NCBI RefSeq assembly: GCF_001984035.1
Contig: NZ_CP019449.1
Span: 1,488,001-1,552,000, forward strand
Reading direction: 5' to 3'
DNA: 64,000 bases
Origin: Sphingopyxis sp. QXT-31
GTDB lineage: Bacteria; Pseudomonadota; Alphaproteobacteria; Sphingomonadales; Sphingomonadaceae
Shown here piece after piece: positions 48,383-56,393 of the stretch (positions are counted from its first letter, which is position 1; the number at the start of each line of letters is the position of its first letter). Under the pieces are notes generated by a model. It was not told where the DNA came from, did no database searches, and saw only the letters and a program-made list of their open reading frames with translations. The position numbers were made by a program, and so were the translations under genes.

Positions 48383-49591
48383 ATGAGCAAGGTTCTGGTG
48401 ATCGGCGCAGGCGGCGTCGGTTCGGTCGCGGTGCACAAGATGGCGATGAACCCCGACATCTTTCCCGACATCACGCTGGCGAGCCGCCGCAAGTTCAAAT
48501 GCGACGCGATCGCCGAGTCGGTGAAGACCCGCACCGGGGTCACGATCCAGACCGCCGAGGTCGACGCCGACCATATCGACGCGACCGCGGCGCTGATCCG
48601 CTCGATCGGCGCGACGCACGTCGTGAACCTTGCGCTGCCCTATCAGGACCTGACGATCATGGAGGCGTGCCTGTCGACCGGCGCCAATTACATGGACACC
48701 GCGAATTACGAGCCGCGCGACGAGGCGAAGTTCGAATATCACTGGCAATGGGCCTATCAGGACCGCTTCAAGGATGGGGGGCTGATGGCTTTACTCGGCT
48801 CGGGCTTCGACCCCGGAGTGACCAGCGTCTTCACCACCTGGCTCAAGAAGCATCATTTCGACCGCATCGACACGCTCGATATTCTCGACTGCAACGGCGG
48901 CGATCACGGCCAGCATTTCGCGACCAACTTCAACCCCGAGATCAACATCCGCGAAGTGACCGCGGTCGCGCGCCACTGGGAAAATGGCGACTGGGTCGAA
49001 ACCCCGCCGATGTCGGTGAAGCAGAAGTTCGACTTCGAGGCGGTCGGCGAAAAGACGATGTACCTCATGTATCATGAGGAGATCGAAAGCCTCAAAACCC
49101 ACATCCCCGAGATCAAACGCATCCGTTTCTGGATGACCTTCGGCGAGGCCTATATCACCCACCTCACCGTGCTGCAGAATGTCGGCATGACGCGGATCGA
49201 CCCGGTGATCTATGAGGGCCGCGAGATCGTCCCGCTGCAGTTCCTGAAAGCCGTGCTGCCCGAACCGTCGAGCCTCGGCGAAACCACCAAGGGCAAGACC
49301 AACATCGGCGTCATCGCCACCGGCCTCGGCAAGGACGGCCAGGAAAAGACGCTCTATCTCTACAATATCTGCGACCATGAGGACGCCTATTCCGAGACCG
49401 GCAACCAGGCGGTCAGCTACACCACCGGCGTGCCCGCGATGATCGGCGCGGCGATGATGGTGACCGGCACATGGACCGGCACCGGCGTGTTCAACATGGA
49501 GCAGTTCGACCCCGATCCCTTCATGGACATGCTGAACAACCACGGCCTGCCGTGGCAGGTGAAGGAACTCGCGGGTCCGCTGGATTTCTGA
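48383..49591 (+). CDS. Carboxynorspermidine/carboxyspermidine dehydrogenase
   Basis: A 402-residue saccharopine-dehydrogenase-like enzyme. N-terminal KVLVIGAGGVGSVAVHKMA binds NADPH. Other features: NYEPRDEAKFEYHWQWAYQ, LLGSGFDPGVTSVF, DILDCNGGDHGQHFATNFNPEINIREVT. This is the dehydrogenase that joins aspartate semialdehyde to a diamine (putrescine or diaminopropane) in spermidine synthesis without decarboxylated SAM. AGGAG precedes the start. The partner decarboxylase nspC lies 1.6 kb downstream. Confidence 0.88.
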   Translation: MSKVLVIGAGGVGSVAVHKMAMNPDIFPDITLASRRKFKCDAIAESVKTRTGVTIQTAEVDADHIDATAALIRSIGATHVVNLALPYQDLTIMEACLSTGANYMDTANYEPRDEAKFEYHWQWAYQDRFKDGGLMALLGSGFDPGVTSVFTTWLKKHHFDRIDTLDILDCNGGDHGQHFATNFNPEINIREVTAVARHWENGDWVETPPMSVKQKFDFEAVGEKTMYLMYHEEIESLKTHIPEIKRIRFWMTFGEAYITHLTVLQNVGMTRIDPVIYEGREIVPLQFLKAVLPEPSSLGETTKGKTNIGVIATGLGKDGQEKTLYLYNICDHEDAYSETGNQAVSYTTGVPAMIGAAMMVTGTWTGTGVFNMEQFDPDPFMDMLNNHGLPWQVKELAGPLDF

Positions 49592-49607
49592 GTCCATTCC
49601 CTTTTTC

Positions 49608-49675
49608 GTCATTCCCGCGAAGGCGCGAACCCGGTAGCCACGGCGTACCGGGTTCCCGCCCGCGCGGGATGACGA
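49608..49675. repeat. REP-like palindrome, TCATTCCCGCG family
   Basis: CGTCATTCCCGCGAAGGCGC is mirrored by CCGCCCGCGCGGGATGACG, with GAACCCGGTAG...CGTACCGGGTTC inside. It lies between the dehydrogenase and hydrolase genes, ending 13 bases before the hydrolase start. Confidence 0.75.
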
Positions 49676-49688
49676 AGGGTCGTTTTTC

Positions 49689-50774
49689 ATGAAGTTCCGT
49701 ATCGCCGCCTTTGCGCTGCTCGCCATTCTCACCACCCCCGCTGCCGCGCAAACCGAAGACCCCTACGCCCCTGCACGCGCGATCGTCGCCGACATCGGCC
49801 AGATCGTCACCCCGAACGGCGTGCAGGAAACCTTCGAGGTCACGCTCGGCGGCGCGCGGCAAGTCGTGAACGTCCGCGGCGCCGACCGCGACAATCCGAT
49901 CCTCGTTTTCGTCCACGGCGGCCCCGGTGCGGTCGAAATGCCCTTCGCCTGGGCCTTCCAGCGCCCTTGGGAGGATGTCTTCACCGTCGTGCAATACGAT
50001 CAGCGCGGCGCGGGGCGGAGCTATCCGCTGAACGATCCCGCGACACTCGCGCCGACGATGACCCCCGACCGCTACCGCGACGATGCGATCGAACTCATCG
50101 ATCTGCTGCAGAAGCGCTACGGCAAGAAAAAGGTCGTGCTGATGGGGCACAGCTGGGGCTCGATCGTCGGCCTGTCGGTCGCGGTGAAGCGCCCCGACCT
50201 GCTCTACGCCTATGTCGGGGTCGGCCAGGGCATCGATTTCCGCGAGGGCGAAAAGGCCGGCATGGCCTGGGCGCGCGCCAAGGCGGTCGCGGCCGGAAAC
50301 GGCGAGGCCGTCGCCGAGATCGACGCGCTCGCGCCCTATCCCGCGGGCGACTTCACGATCGAAAAGGCCGACGGCTGGCGCAAATATGCGATCCCCTACG
50401 GCTCGCTGATCTACAACAAGCCCGACCTCACATATTATTTCCAGACCCCGCGCCTCTCGCCCGAATATGGGCCCGCCGACGTGAAGGCATGGGGCAAGGG
50501 CAGCGCCTTTTCGGTCACGACGCTCTGGCCGCGGCTCGCCGACGTCAGCTTCAAGCCCGTGCGCAAGCTGGACGTTCCTCTGATCTTCCTGCTCGGACGG
50601 CACGACTATACCGTGCCTTCGCTGGTGGCCGCCGACTGGTTCGCGCAGGTCGAGGCGCCGTCCAAAAAACTCGTTTGGCTCGAACATTCGGCGCATATGC
50701 CGATGGTCGAGGAGCCCGGGCATTTCTTCGCCGCGCTGCTCCGCGACGTTCTGCCGCTGACCGAGGAAAAATGA
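49689..50774 (+). CDS. Exported alpha/beta hydrolase, proline-iminopeptidase-like
   Basis: A 361-residue hydrolase with a signal peptide (MKFRIAAFALLAILTTPAAAQ). Family features: LVFVHGGPGAVE (HGGPG oxyanion), VVQYDQRGAGRSYP, nucleophile in MGHSWGS, LGRHDYTVP carrying the acid and the catalytic histidine in LEHSAHMPMVEEP. The HGGPG and DQRGAGRS motifs are typical of proline iminopeptidases and relatives. The ATG follows a GAAGGG. The next gene overlaps its stop. Confidence 0.88.
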   Translation: MKFRIAAFALLAILTTPAAAQTEDPYAPARAIVADIGQIVTPNGVQETFEVTLGGARQVVNVRGADRDNPILVFVHGGPGAVEMPFAWAFQRPWEDVFTVVQYDQRGAGRSYPLNDPATLAPTMTPDRYRDDAIELIDLLQKRYGKKKVVLMGHSWGSIVGLSVAVKRPDLLYAYVGVGQGIDFREGEKAGMAWARAKAVAAGNGEAVAEIDALAPYPAGDFTIEKADGWRKYAIPYGSLIYNKPDLTYYFQTPRLSPEYGPADVKAWGKGSAFSVTTLWPRLADVSFKPVRKLDVPLIFLLGRHDYTVPSLVAADWFAQVEAPSKKLVWLEHSAHMPMVEEPGHFFAALLRDVLPLTEEK

Positions 50775-51127
50775 CGATGACGCCCTATATCTTGCCGATC
50801 TTCCTGCTCGTCATCTCGAACATCTTCATGACCTTTGCCTGGTACGGCCACCTCGGCGACGTCTCGCGCCCGATGTGGCTGGCGATCCTGCTCGCCTGGG
50901 GCATCGCCTTCTTCGAATATTGCCTTGCGGTGCCCGCAAACCGCATGGGCCACGGCGTCTATTCGACCGCCGAACTCAAGACGATGCAGGAGGTAATCAC
51001 GCTGATCGTCTTCGCGGGCTTCGCGGTCTTCTGGCTCGGCGAGAAACTGACGCTCAACCATCTCGTCGGCTTCCTGCTGATCGCGGGCGGCGCCTTCTTC
51101 ATCTTCAAGGGGCCGATTGCGGCCTAG
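50771..51127 (+). CDS. DMT-superfamily DUF486 membrane protein
   Basis: A 118-residue protein with four helices, matching DUF486: LLVISNIFMTFAWYGHLG, LAWGIAFFEYCLAVPANRMGHGVYSTAELKTMQEVITLIVFAGFAVFWLGE and LLIAGGAFFIFKG. The ATG overlaps the hydrolase stop (ATGA). Relatives are small transporters of unknown substrate. nspC follows after 43 bases; a polyamine-linked role is only a guess. Confidence 0.88.
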   Translation: MTMTPYILPIFLLVISNIFMTFAWYGHLGDVSRPMWLAILLAWGIAFFEYCLAVPANRMGHGVYSTAELKTMQEVITLIVFAGFAVFWLGEKLTLNHLVGFLLIAGGAFFIFKGPIAA

Positions 51128-51170
51128 CGCCCCCTTCCTTCCGCCCCCCAAAGCCCCTACATGCGCGGCC

Positions 51171-52343
51171 ATGGAAACCAGAGCCGGCGATCCCGGGGCC
51201 TTTGCCCATTTCGACCTCAACCGCGTCCCCTCGCCCGCGTTCGTCGTCGATGCGGCGAAGGTCCGCGCGAACCTCGGCGTGCTGCGCCATATCGGCGACG
51301 CGTCGGGTGCGCGCGTGCTCGCGGCTCTCAAGGCCTTTTCGATGTGGTCGCTGGGTTCGACCGTCACCGATTATCTCGACGGCGTCTGCGCCTCGGGGCT
51401 CTATGAGGCGAAGCTCGGGCGCGAGGAATATGGCGGCGAGGTCGCAACCTATTGCGCCGGATACAAAGCCGATGATCTGCCCGAGATCGCGAAGCTCTCC
51501 GACCATCTGATCTTCAACTCGCCCGGCCAGATCGCGCGTTTCCGCCCCCTGCTCGACGAACTCCGCGCCGCGGGCGAGAGCTTCGACATCGGCCTACGCA
51601 TCAACCCGCAGCACAGCGAGGGCGAGGTTCCCAAATACGACCCCGCCGCGCCGTGCAGCCGCCTCGGCTTCCCGGTGAGCCAGCTCACCCCCGAGCATAT
51701 GGCGGGCGTCGACGGCATCCATATGCATGTGCTGTGCGAACAGGATTTTCCGCCGCTCGCGCGCACATGGGCCGCGGTCGAACCGAAGCTCGCGCCTTAC
51801 ATAGACCAGCTCAAATGGCTCAACTTCGGCGGCGGCCACCATGTCACGCGCGCCGATTATCAGGTGGACGACCTGATCGCCTTCTTGAAGAACGTCCGCG
51901 AAACCACGGGCTGCGACGTCATGATCGAGCCCGGCGAAGCGGTCGCGCTCGACGCGGGCATCCTCGTTGGGGAAGTGCTCGACCTGTTCGACAACGGCAT
52001 GCCGATCGGCATTACCGACATCAGCGCGACCTGCCACATGCCCGACGTGATCGAGGCACCCTATCGCCCCGCTATGCTGGGCGAGGAGAGCGAGGGCGCG
52101 GTCACCCGCCTCGGCGGCCCCTCGTGCCTCGCTGGCGACGTGATCGGCGACTACCGCCTGCCCGGCGGCGCAAGCATCGGGCAGCGCTTCGCCTTCCTCG
52201 ACCAGGCGCATTATTCGATGGTCAAGACCAACACCTTCAACGGCGTCCCGCTGCCCTCAATCTGGCTGTGGGACAGCGAGAGCGATGCGCTTACCCTAGT
52301 CCGCGAATTCGGTTACGAGGATTTCAAGACGCGGCTGTCCTGA
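51171..52343 (+). CDS. nspC: Carboxynorspermidine decarboxylase
   Basis: A 390-residue fold-type III PLP decarboxylase (alanine racemase-like fold). PLP lysine in LAALKAFSMW; other marks: NPQHSEGEVPKYDPAAPCSRLG, HMHVLCEQ, LNFGGGHHVTRADY, IEPGEAVALDAG. It decarboxylates carboxy(nor)spermidine, completing the pathway begun by the dehydrogenase. Start set at 51171, the first ATG giving the family N-terminus, though the ribosome site is weak. Confidence 0.92.
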   Translation: METRAGDPGAFAHFDLNRVPSPAFVVDAAKVRANLGVLRHIGDASGARVLAALKAFSMWSLGSTVTDYLDGVCASGLYEAKLGREEYGGEVATYCAGYKADDLPEIAKLSDHLIFNSPGQIARFRPLLDELRAAGESFDIGLRINPQHSEGEVPKYDPAAPCSRLGFPVSQLTPEHMAGVDGIHMHVLCEQDFPPLARTWAAVEPKLAPYIDQLKWLNFGGGHHVTRADYQVDDLIAFLKNVRETTGCDVMIEPGEAVALDAGILVGEVLDLFDNGMPIGITDISATCHMPDVIEAPYRPAMLGEESEGAVTRLGGPSCLAGDVIGDYRLPGGASIGQRFAFLDQAHYSMVKTNTFNGVPLPSIWLWDSESDALTLVREFGYEDFKTRLS

Positions 52344-52371
52344 GGAGAGGCCGGGCGCAAGGGGGAATGCG

Positions 52372-53229
52372 TTGCTCGATCTGACCAGCCGACGCCAAAT
52401 GGCCGGGAACATGCTGGTCGGCATGGCGCTGCTCTGGCTGTTCTACGACTTCACCAATTACAGCGGCCTGTTCCGGATCATCAGCAATCTCCAGAAGGAC
52501 CAGATGGGGAGCTATTACCCCATGCTGTCGCTGATCCCCTATGCGCTCATCTTGGGGGCCGGTTTCCACTTCACCGAACCGCCCGAGCCCGCGAATCCCG
52601 CGCCCGACTGGGACAAGTTCGACACGTGGGAGGATGCACGCCTTGCCAGTCTGGCCAAACGCGTTCCCTGGTTCTCGCGCGTCGCGCCGCTCGCGGTCAT
52701 CGCCGCGGTCGCGGCGTGGGGCTGGACCTTTACCCAGCCCGCAACGCTACCGGCACCCGTCAGCGTCGCCAGCCTTGCCTCGGCGCGCGATCTGCCACGC
52801 GGGACCTATGTCGAACTCGACGCCGCCCCGCTTCCCGAAATGGCGGTCGAGCTGCAGAAGGCCGATCGCAACGGCGGACAAGTCGATCTCTACGTCCCTG
52901 CCGCGACCGCCGCGAACGAGCGCAGCATCGCCTTCTTCATGCATCTTTACCCGCGCGAGACCGAGAGCCGGCAAGCGATGGAAGCCTGGGCCGCGCGCGG
53001 CAAGATCCGCGGGACGCTGAACGGATCGCTCGACGGCGAGGCGCTCGACTATCTCCGCCGCGCCGGGGCGCCGGTGGCGGCGACGCATTATACCGTCGAT
53101 ATCCGCACCACCACCCCGCGCGAGCGCTTTCGCACGGTCGCGATTATGCTGACGCTGATCGCGCTCGTGGTCGGCATCATCTGGTTCCGCCTGTCGCGCG
53201 AATTCCGCCGTCTGCTCGCCGAGCGCTAG
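52372..53229 (+). CDS. Three-helix membrane protein of unknown function
   Basis: A 285-residue protein starting at TTG with GGGGGAA six bases upstream. Predicted helices at residues about 13-30, 48-65 and 100-120, an extracytoplasmic segment of about 140 residues, then a final helix (AIMLTLIALVVGIIWF) and a basic tail. It overlaps the convergent cNMP-reductase gene by four bases at the stops. Family not recognised. Confidence 0.72.
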   Translation: MLDLTSRRQMAGNMLVGMALLWLFYDFTNYSGLFRIISNLQKDQMGSYYPMLSLIPYALILGAGFHFTEPPEPANPAPDWDKFDTWEDARLASLAKRVPWFSRVAPLAVIAAVAAWGWTFTQPATLPAPVSVASLASARDLPRGTYVELDAAPLPEMAVELQKADRNGGQVDLYVPAATAANERSIAFFMHLYPRETESRQAMEAWAARGKIRGTLNGSLDGEALDYLRRAGAPVAATHYTVDIRTTTPRERFRTVAIMLTLIALVVGIIWFRLSREFRRLLAER

Positions 53230-54878
53230 CTTCCGGCGATCTCCGCCAGCGCCTGGTGGATGTCGCTGACCACCACCGACCCTTCGCCCACCGACGAGGC
53301 GACGCGCTTGACCGATCCCTTGCGCACGTCGCCGATCGCATAGATGCGCGGCCAGCTCGTCTCGTAACGGCTCGGCATGCGGTCGAGCGACCAGCCCGCC
53401 TTGACCAGCTCCATCGGCGCGATGTCGGTGCCCGTCTTCACGAAGCCCTTCTCGTCGCAGACCATTTCCTTGGGCAGCCAGTGCGTGTTCGGTGTCGCAC
53501 CGAGGAAAAGGAACAGGAAACCGCAGTCGCAATGCCCTTCCTCGCCCGTGTCGCGGCAGCGATAGGTGAGCCCCGCCAGCCGGTCCTCGCCGTGCAGCGC
53601 GACGACGTCGGTCGACCCCATGATCTCGATATTCGGATGCTCCTCCAGCCGTTTGACAAGATATTCGGACATCGTCTCGCGCAGGCTTTTGCGGCGGAAG
53701 ATGACGTAAACCTTCTTCGCCACGCTCGCGAGATAGATGGCGCCCTGCCCCGCCGAATTGCCCGCGCCGACGATCGTCACCTCGGCATTGCCGCAGAGCT
53801 GCGCCTCCATCGGGGTCGCGCCATAATAGATGCCGCGTCCCTCATAGGCCTCGATCCCCTCGATCGGCAGCCGCATATATTGCGCCCCGCTAGCGACCAC
53901 GACCGCGCGGCTGCGCAGCTTGCGCCCGTCGGCGAGATGCAGACAGTATGCGTCGCCGTCGCGCCCGATCTCGGCCGCGCGCACCGGCGCGACGATCCGC
54001 GCGCCGAATTTCTGCGCCTGCACCGTCGCGCGCCGCGCCAGCTCGTTGCCCGAAATGCCCGTCGGGAAGCCCAGATAATTCTCGATCTTCGACGAGGTCC
54101 CCGCCTGCCCGCCCGGCGCGAGCGAATCGAGCGCGATCACGGTCAGCCCCTCCGACGCCGCATAGACCGCCGCGGCGAGCCCACCCGGCCCGCTACCGAC
54201 GACGAGCACGTCGGCGGTCGCGCCGTCGGGCAGCAGGTCGAGCCCCATCGCCTGCGCCAGCTCCTCGGGGGTCGGCTGCACCAGCACGTCGGTCGCGCCG
54301 AGGATCACCGCGGGCAGTTGATCCTCGCTCAGCCCGCGCTCGGCCATCAGATGGCCTGCGACCGGGCCGTCGGCGGGGTCGAACCAGCGGTGTCCGACGC
54401 CGTGCTTCATCAGCAGGTCGCGCAGCGCATAGACGCTGCGGTCAATCCCCGCGCCGAGCACGATGATCGCCGAAAAGCCGCGCGTGTTGCCGAACTCGCG
54501 CCGCGCCGCGAACACGCGGACGAAGATGTCGGAGAAATGGCTGTTGCCCGCGATCAGCCGCTGGAAGCTCTCGTGCGGGATGCGCAGGATGTCGCCGTCG
54601 GCGCCCATCTCGACCCGCGACAAATGCCGCTGGCCGGTTAGGATCGACAGGTCGCCCGCGAACTGCCCGCGCTCCATCCACCCCACGCGAAGGCTGCCCT
54701 CGTCGGTCTGCACGAAGATATCTGTGTGCCCCGACAATGTGACGATACAGTCGGGCGCCATCGTCCCTTCGGCGAGGATCAGGTCGCCCTCGGCATGCGA
54801 TTCGACCGTGCCGAACGCGATCAACTCTTCCAGTTCGGCGTCGGAAAAGGTGTGATTCACATCGGGCGGCGGGTTCAT
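53226..54878 (-). CDS. cNMP-domain / thioredoxin-reductase-like flavoprotein
   Basis: A 550-residue fusion. Residues 1-125 look like a cyclic-nucleotide-binding domain (GDLILAEGTMAPDCIVTLSGHTDIFV, FAGDLSILTGQRHLSRVEM). Residues 130-215 resemble a glutaredoxin-like domain. The rest resembles thioredoxin reductase: FAD motif VVGSGPGGLAAAVYAAS, NADPH motif VGAGNSAGQGA, and the final GDVRKGSVKRVASSVGEGS. At the usual CxxC site the protein reads YYGATPMEA, so it lacks the redox cysteines and should not work as a normal thioredoxin reductase. Substrate and sensed nucleotide are unknown. Confidence 0.85.
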   Translation of the reverse strand: MNPPPDVNHTFSDAELEELIAFGTVESHAEGDLILAEGTMAPDCIVTLSGHTDIFVQTDEGSLRVGWMERGQFAGDLSILTGQRHLSRVEMGADGDILRIPHESFQRLIAGNSHFSDIFVRVFAARREFGNTRGFSAIIVLGAGIDRSVYALRDLLMKHGVGHRWFDPADGPVAGHLMAERGLSEDQLPAVILGATDVLVQPTPEELAQAMGLDLLPDGATADVLVVGSGPGGLAAAVYAASEGLTVIALDSLAPGGQAGTSSKIENYLGFPTGISGNELARRATVQAQKFGARIVAPVRAAEIGRDGDAYCLHLADGRKLRSRAVVVASGAQYMRLPIEGIEAYEGRGIYYGATPMEAQLCGNAEVTIVGAGNSAGQGAIYLASVAKKVYVIFRRKSLRETMSEYLVKRLEEHPNIEIMGSTDVVALHGEDRLAGLTYRCRDTGEEGHCDCGFLFLFLGATPNTHWLPKEMVCDEKGFVKTGTDIAPMELVKAGWSLDRMPSRYETSWPRIYAIGDVRKGSVKRVASSVGEGSVVVSDIHQALAEIAGS

Positions 54879-55010
54879 GGGCCATGGTCCTTGTCGCGGG
54901 AGAAGGCGCGAGCAATACCCAAAAACGGGGGCTTTGTCCCCCGGTTACCGCGCGTCAGGCCCGTTTCGGCGCGACTGTTACCGATGCGTTACAAAATTGC
55001 GCGATAGGGT

Positions 55011-55121
55011 CTTTACAGGGGGGACCCCCCTGCATATATCGCGCTCCGCTGCCCCAGGGGGACTTCCAATAACCGCAAGGCAGCCTTGGATGTTTAACGT
55101 TATATTTGGGGGTCCCTTGAG
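55011..55121 (+). ncRNA. Structured leader upstream of ornithine decarboxylase, speF-like
   Basis: A GC-rich hairpin (55016-55032) is followed by a segment that can pair ACTTCCAA (55062-55069) with TTGGA (55086-55090) around CCGCAAGGCAGCC, and GGGAC (55059-55063) with GTCCC (55112-55116). The GGGGG ribosome-site region (55108-55112) can alternatively pair with CCCC at 55052-55055. This matches what I remember of the alphaproteobacterial speF leader in general form. Exact family membership is untested. Confidence 0.5.
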
Positions 55122-56315
55122 TTGCACCAGCATCATAGCGCCCACGGGCTGATTCAGGCACTTTCGCCGGTCGAACCTGTTACGCTTGTCCGCCCGCACG
55201 CCGCGGCGCGCGCAGCGCGTTTCTTTATCGAGCGATTTCCCGGCACGACCATGTACGCGGTCAAGGCGAATCCGTCGCCCGACCTGCTGCGCGTGCTGTG
55301 GGATTCGGGTGTCACGCATTATGACGTCGCCTCGATCGCCGAGGTCCGCCTCGTCGCGCGCACCCTGCCGAAGGCGGTGCTGTGCTTCATGCATCCGGTG
55401 AAGGCCGAGGAAGCGATTTCCGAAGCCTATTGGAAGCATGGCGTGCGCACCTTCTCGCTCGACACGATGGACGAGCTCGAGAAGATCGTCCGTGCGACCG
55501 AGGGTGCGCAGGACCTGAACCTGCTCGTGCGCCTGCGCGTCTCGTCGGATCACTCGAAGCTCAGCCTTGCCGCCAAGTTCGGCGCCGAGCCCGAGGATGT
55601 CGCCGAACTGCTGATGGCGACCCGTCAGGCCAGCGACGCGCTCGGCATCTGCTTCCACGTCGGCAGCCAGGCGATGACCCCGCATGCCTATGCGCAGGCG
55701 ATGGAGCGCGTCCGCGCGGCGATCGTCGCGGCGGCGGTGACGGTTGACATCATCGATGTCGGCGGCGGCTTCCCCTCGTCCTACCCGGGCATGGAGCCCC
55801 CGCCGCTCGGCGCCTATTTCGACACGATCCACCGGACGTTCGAGAGCCTGCCGATCAGCTATTCGGCCGAGCTGTGGTGCGAACCCGGCCGCGCGCTCGC
55901 CGCCGAGTATAGCAGCCTGATCGTCCGCGTCGAAAAGCGCCGCGGCGACGAGCTTTACATCAACGACGGCGCATACGGCGCGTTGTTCGATGCGGCGCAC
56001 GTCGGCTGGCGCTTCCCGGTGACGCTGCTCCGCGAGCCCGAGAGCGACGCCGAGATGACCGCGTTCAGCTTCTACGGCCCGACCTGCGACGACCTCGACC
56101 ATATGGCCGGCCCCTTCTACCTCCCCGCGGACGTGAAGGCCGGCGATTTCATTGAGATCGGCATGCTCGGCGCCTATGGCTGCGCGATGCGCACCAAGTT
56201 CAACGGTTTCGGCGCGGACGAGACCCATGTCGTCAGCGACGAACCGATGGTGAGCCTCTACACGGGCGAAGCCGAACCCGAACGCCGCAGCGCGACGGTG
56301 ACGAAGCTGTTCTGA
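55122..56315 (+). CDS. Ornithine decarboxylase (fold-type III PLP enzyme)
   Basis: A 397-residue decarboxylase making putrescine from ornithine. PLP lysine in YAVKANPSPDLL, glycine-rich site DVGGGFPSSYPG, EPGRALAAE, and the catalytic cysteine in FYGPTCDDLD. It resembles bacterial eukaryote-like ODCs rather than the large SpeC type. A lysine/ornithine dual enzyme is possible. No ATG is available near the start; TTG at 55122 with GGGGG nine bases upstream is the best candidate. Putrescine would feed the dehydrogenase/NspC pair upstream. Confidence 0.9.
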   Translation: MHQHHSAHGLIQALSPVEPVTLVRPHAAARAARFFIERFPGTTMYAVKANPSPDLLRVLWDSGVTHYDVASIAEVRLVARTLPKAVLCFMHPVKAEEAISEAYWKHGVRTFSLDTMDELEKIVRATEGAQDLNLLVRLRVSSDHSKLSLAAKFGAEPEDVAELLMATRQASDALGICFHVGSQAMTPHAYAQAMERVRAAIVAAAVTVDIIDVGGGFPSSYPGMEPPPLGAYFDTIHRTFESLPISYSAELWCEPGRALAAEYSSLIVRVEKRRGDELYINDGAYGALFDAAHVGWRFPVTLLREPESDAEMTAFSFYGPTCDDLDHMAGPFYLPADVKAGDFIEIGMLGAYGCAMRTKFNGFGADETHVVSDEPMVSLYTGEAEPERRSATVTKLF

Positions 56316-56335
56316 GAAGGGCGGCAACAGAATAG

Positions 56336-56376
56336 GAAAAGGGCCGGCTGCTGCGAAGCGACCGGCCCTTTTCTTT
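56336..56376. terminator. Terminator after ornithine decarboxylase
   Basis: AAAAGGGCCGG (56337-56347) pairs with CCGGCCCTTTT (56362-56372), with TTCTTT following. The A-rich left and T-rich right arms suggest it also works for the convergent RTX gene. Confidence 0.85.
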
Positions 56377-56393
56377 GCCTTGGAGGCGGTCGC

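Noticed and set aside
54926..54943. CGGGGG-CTTTGT-CCCCCG hairpin as part of the ornithine decarboxylase leader
   Set aside because: It lies nearly 200 bases upstream of the start, close to the divergent flavoprotein gene, with no sign that it belongs to the same RNA.
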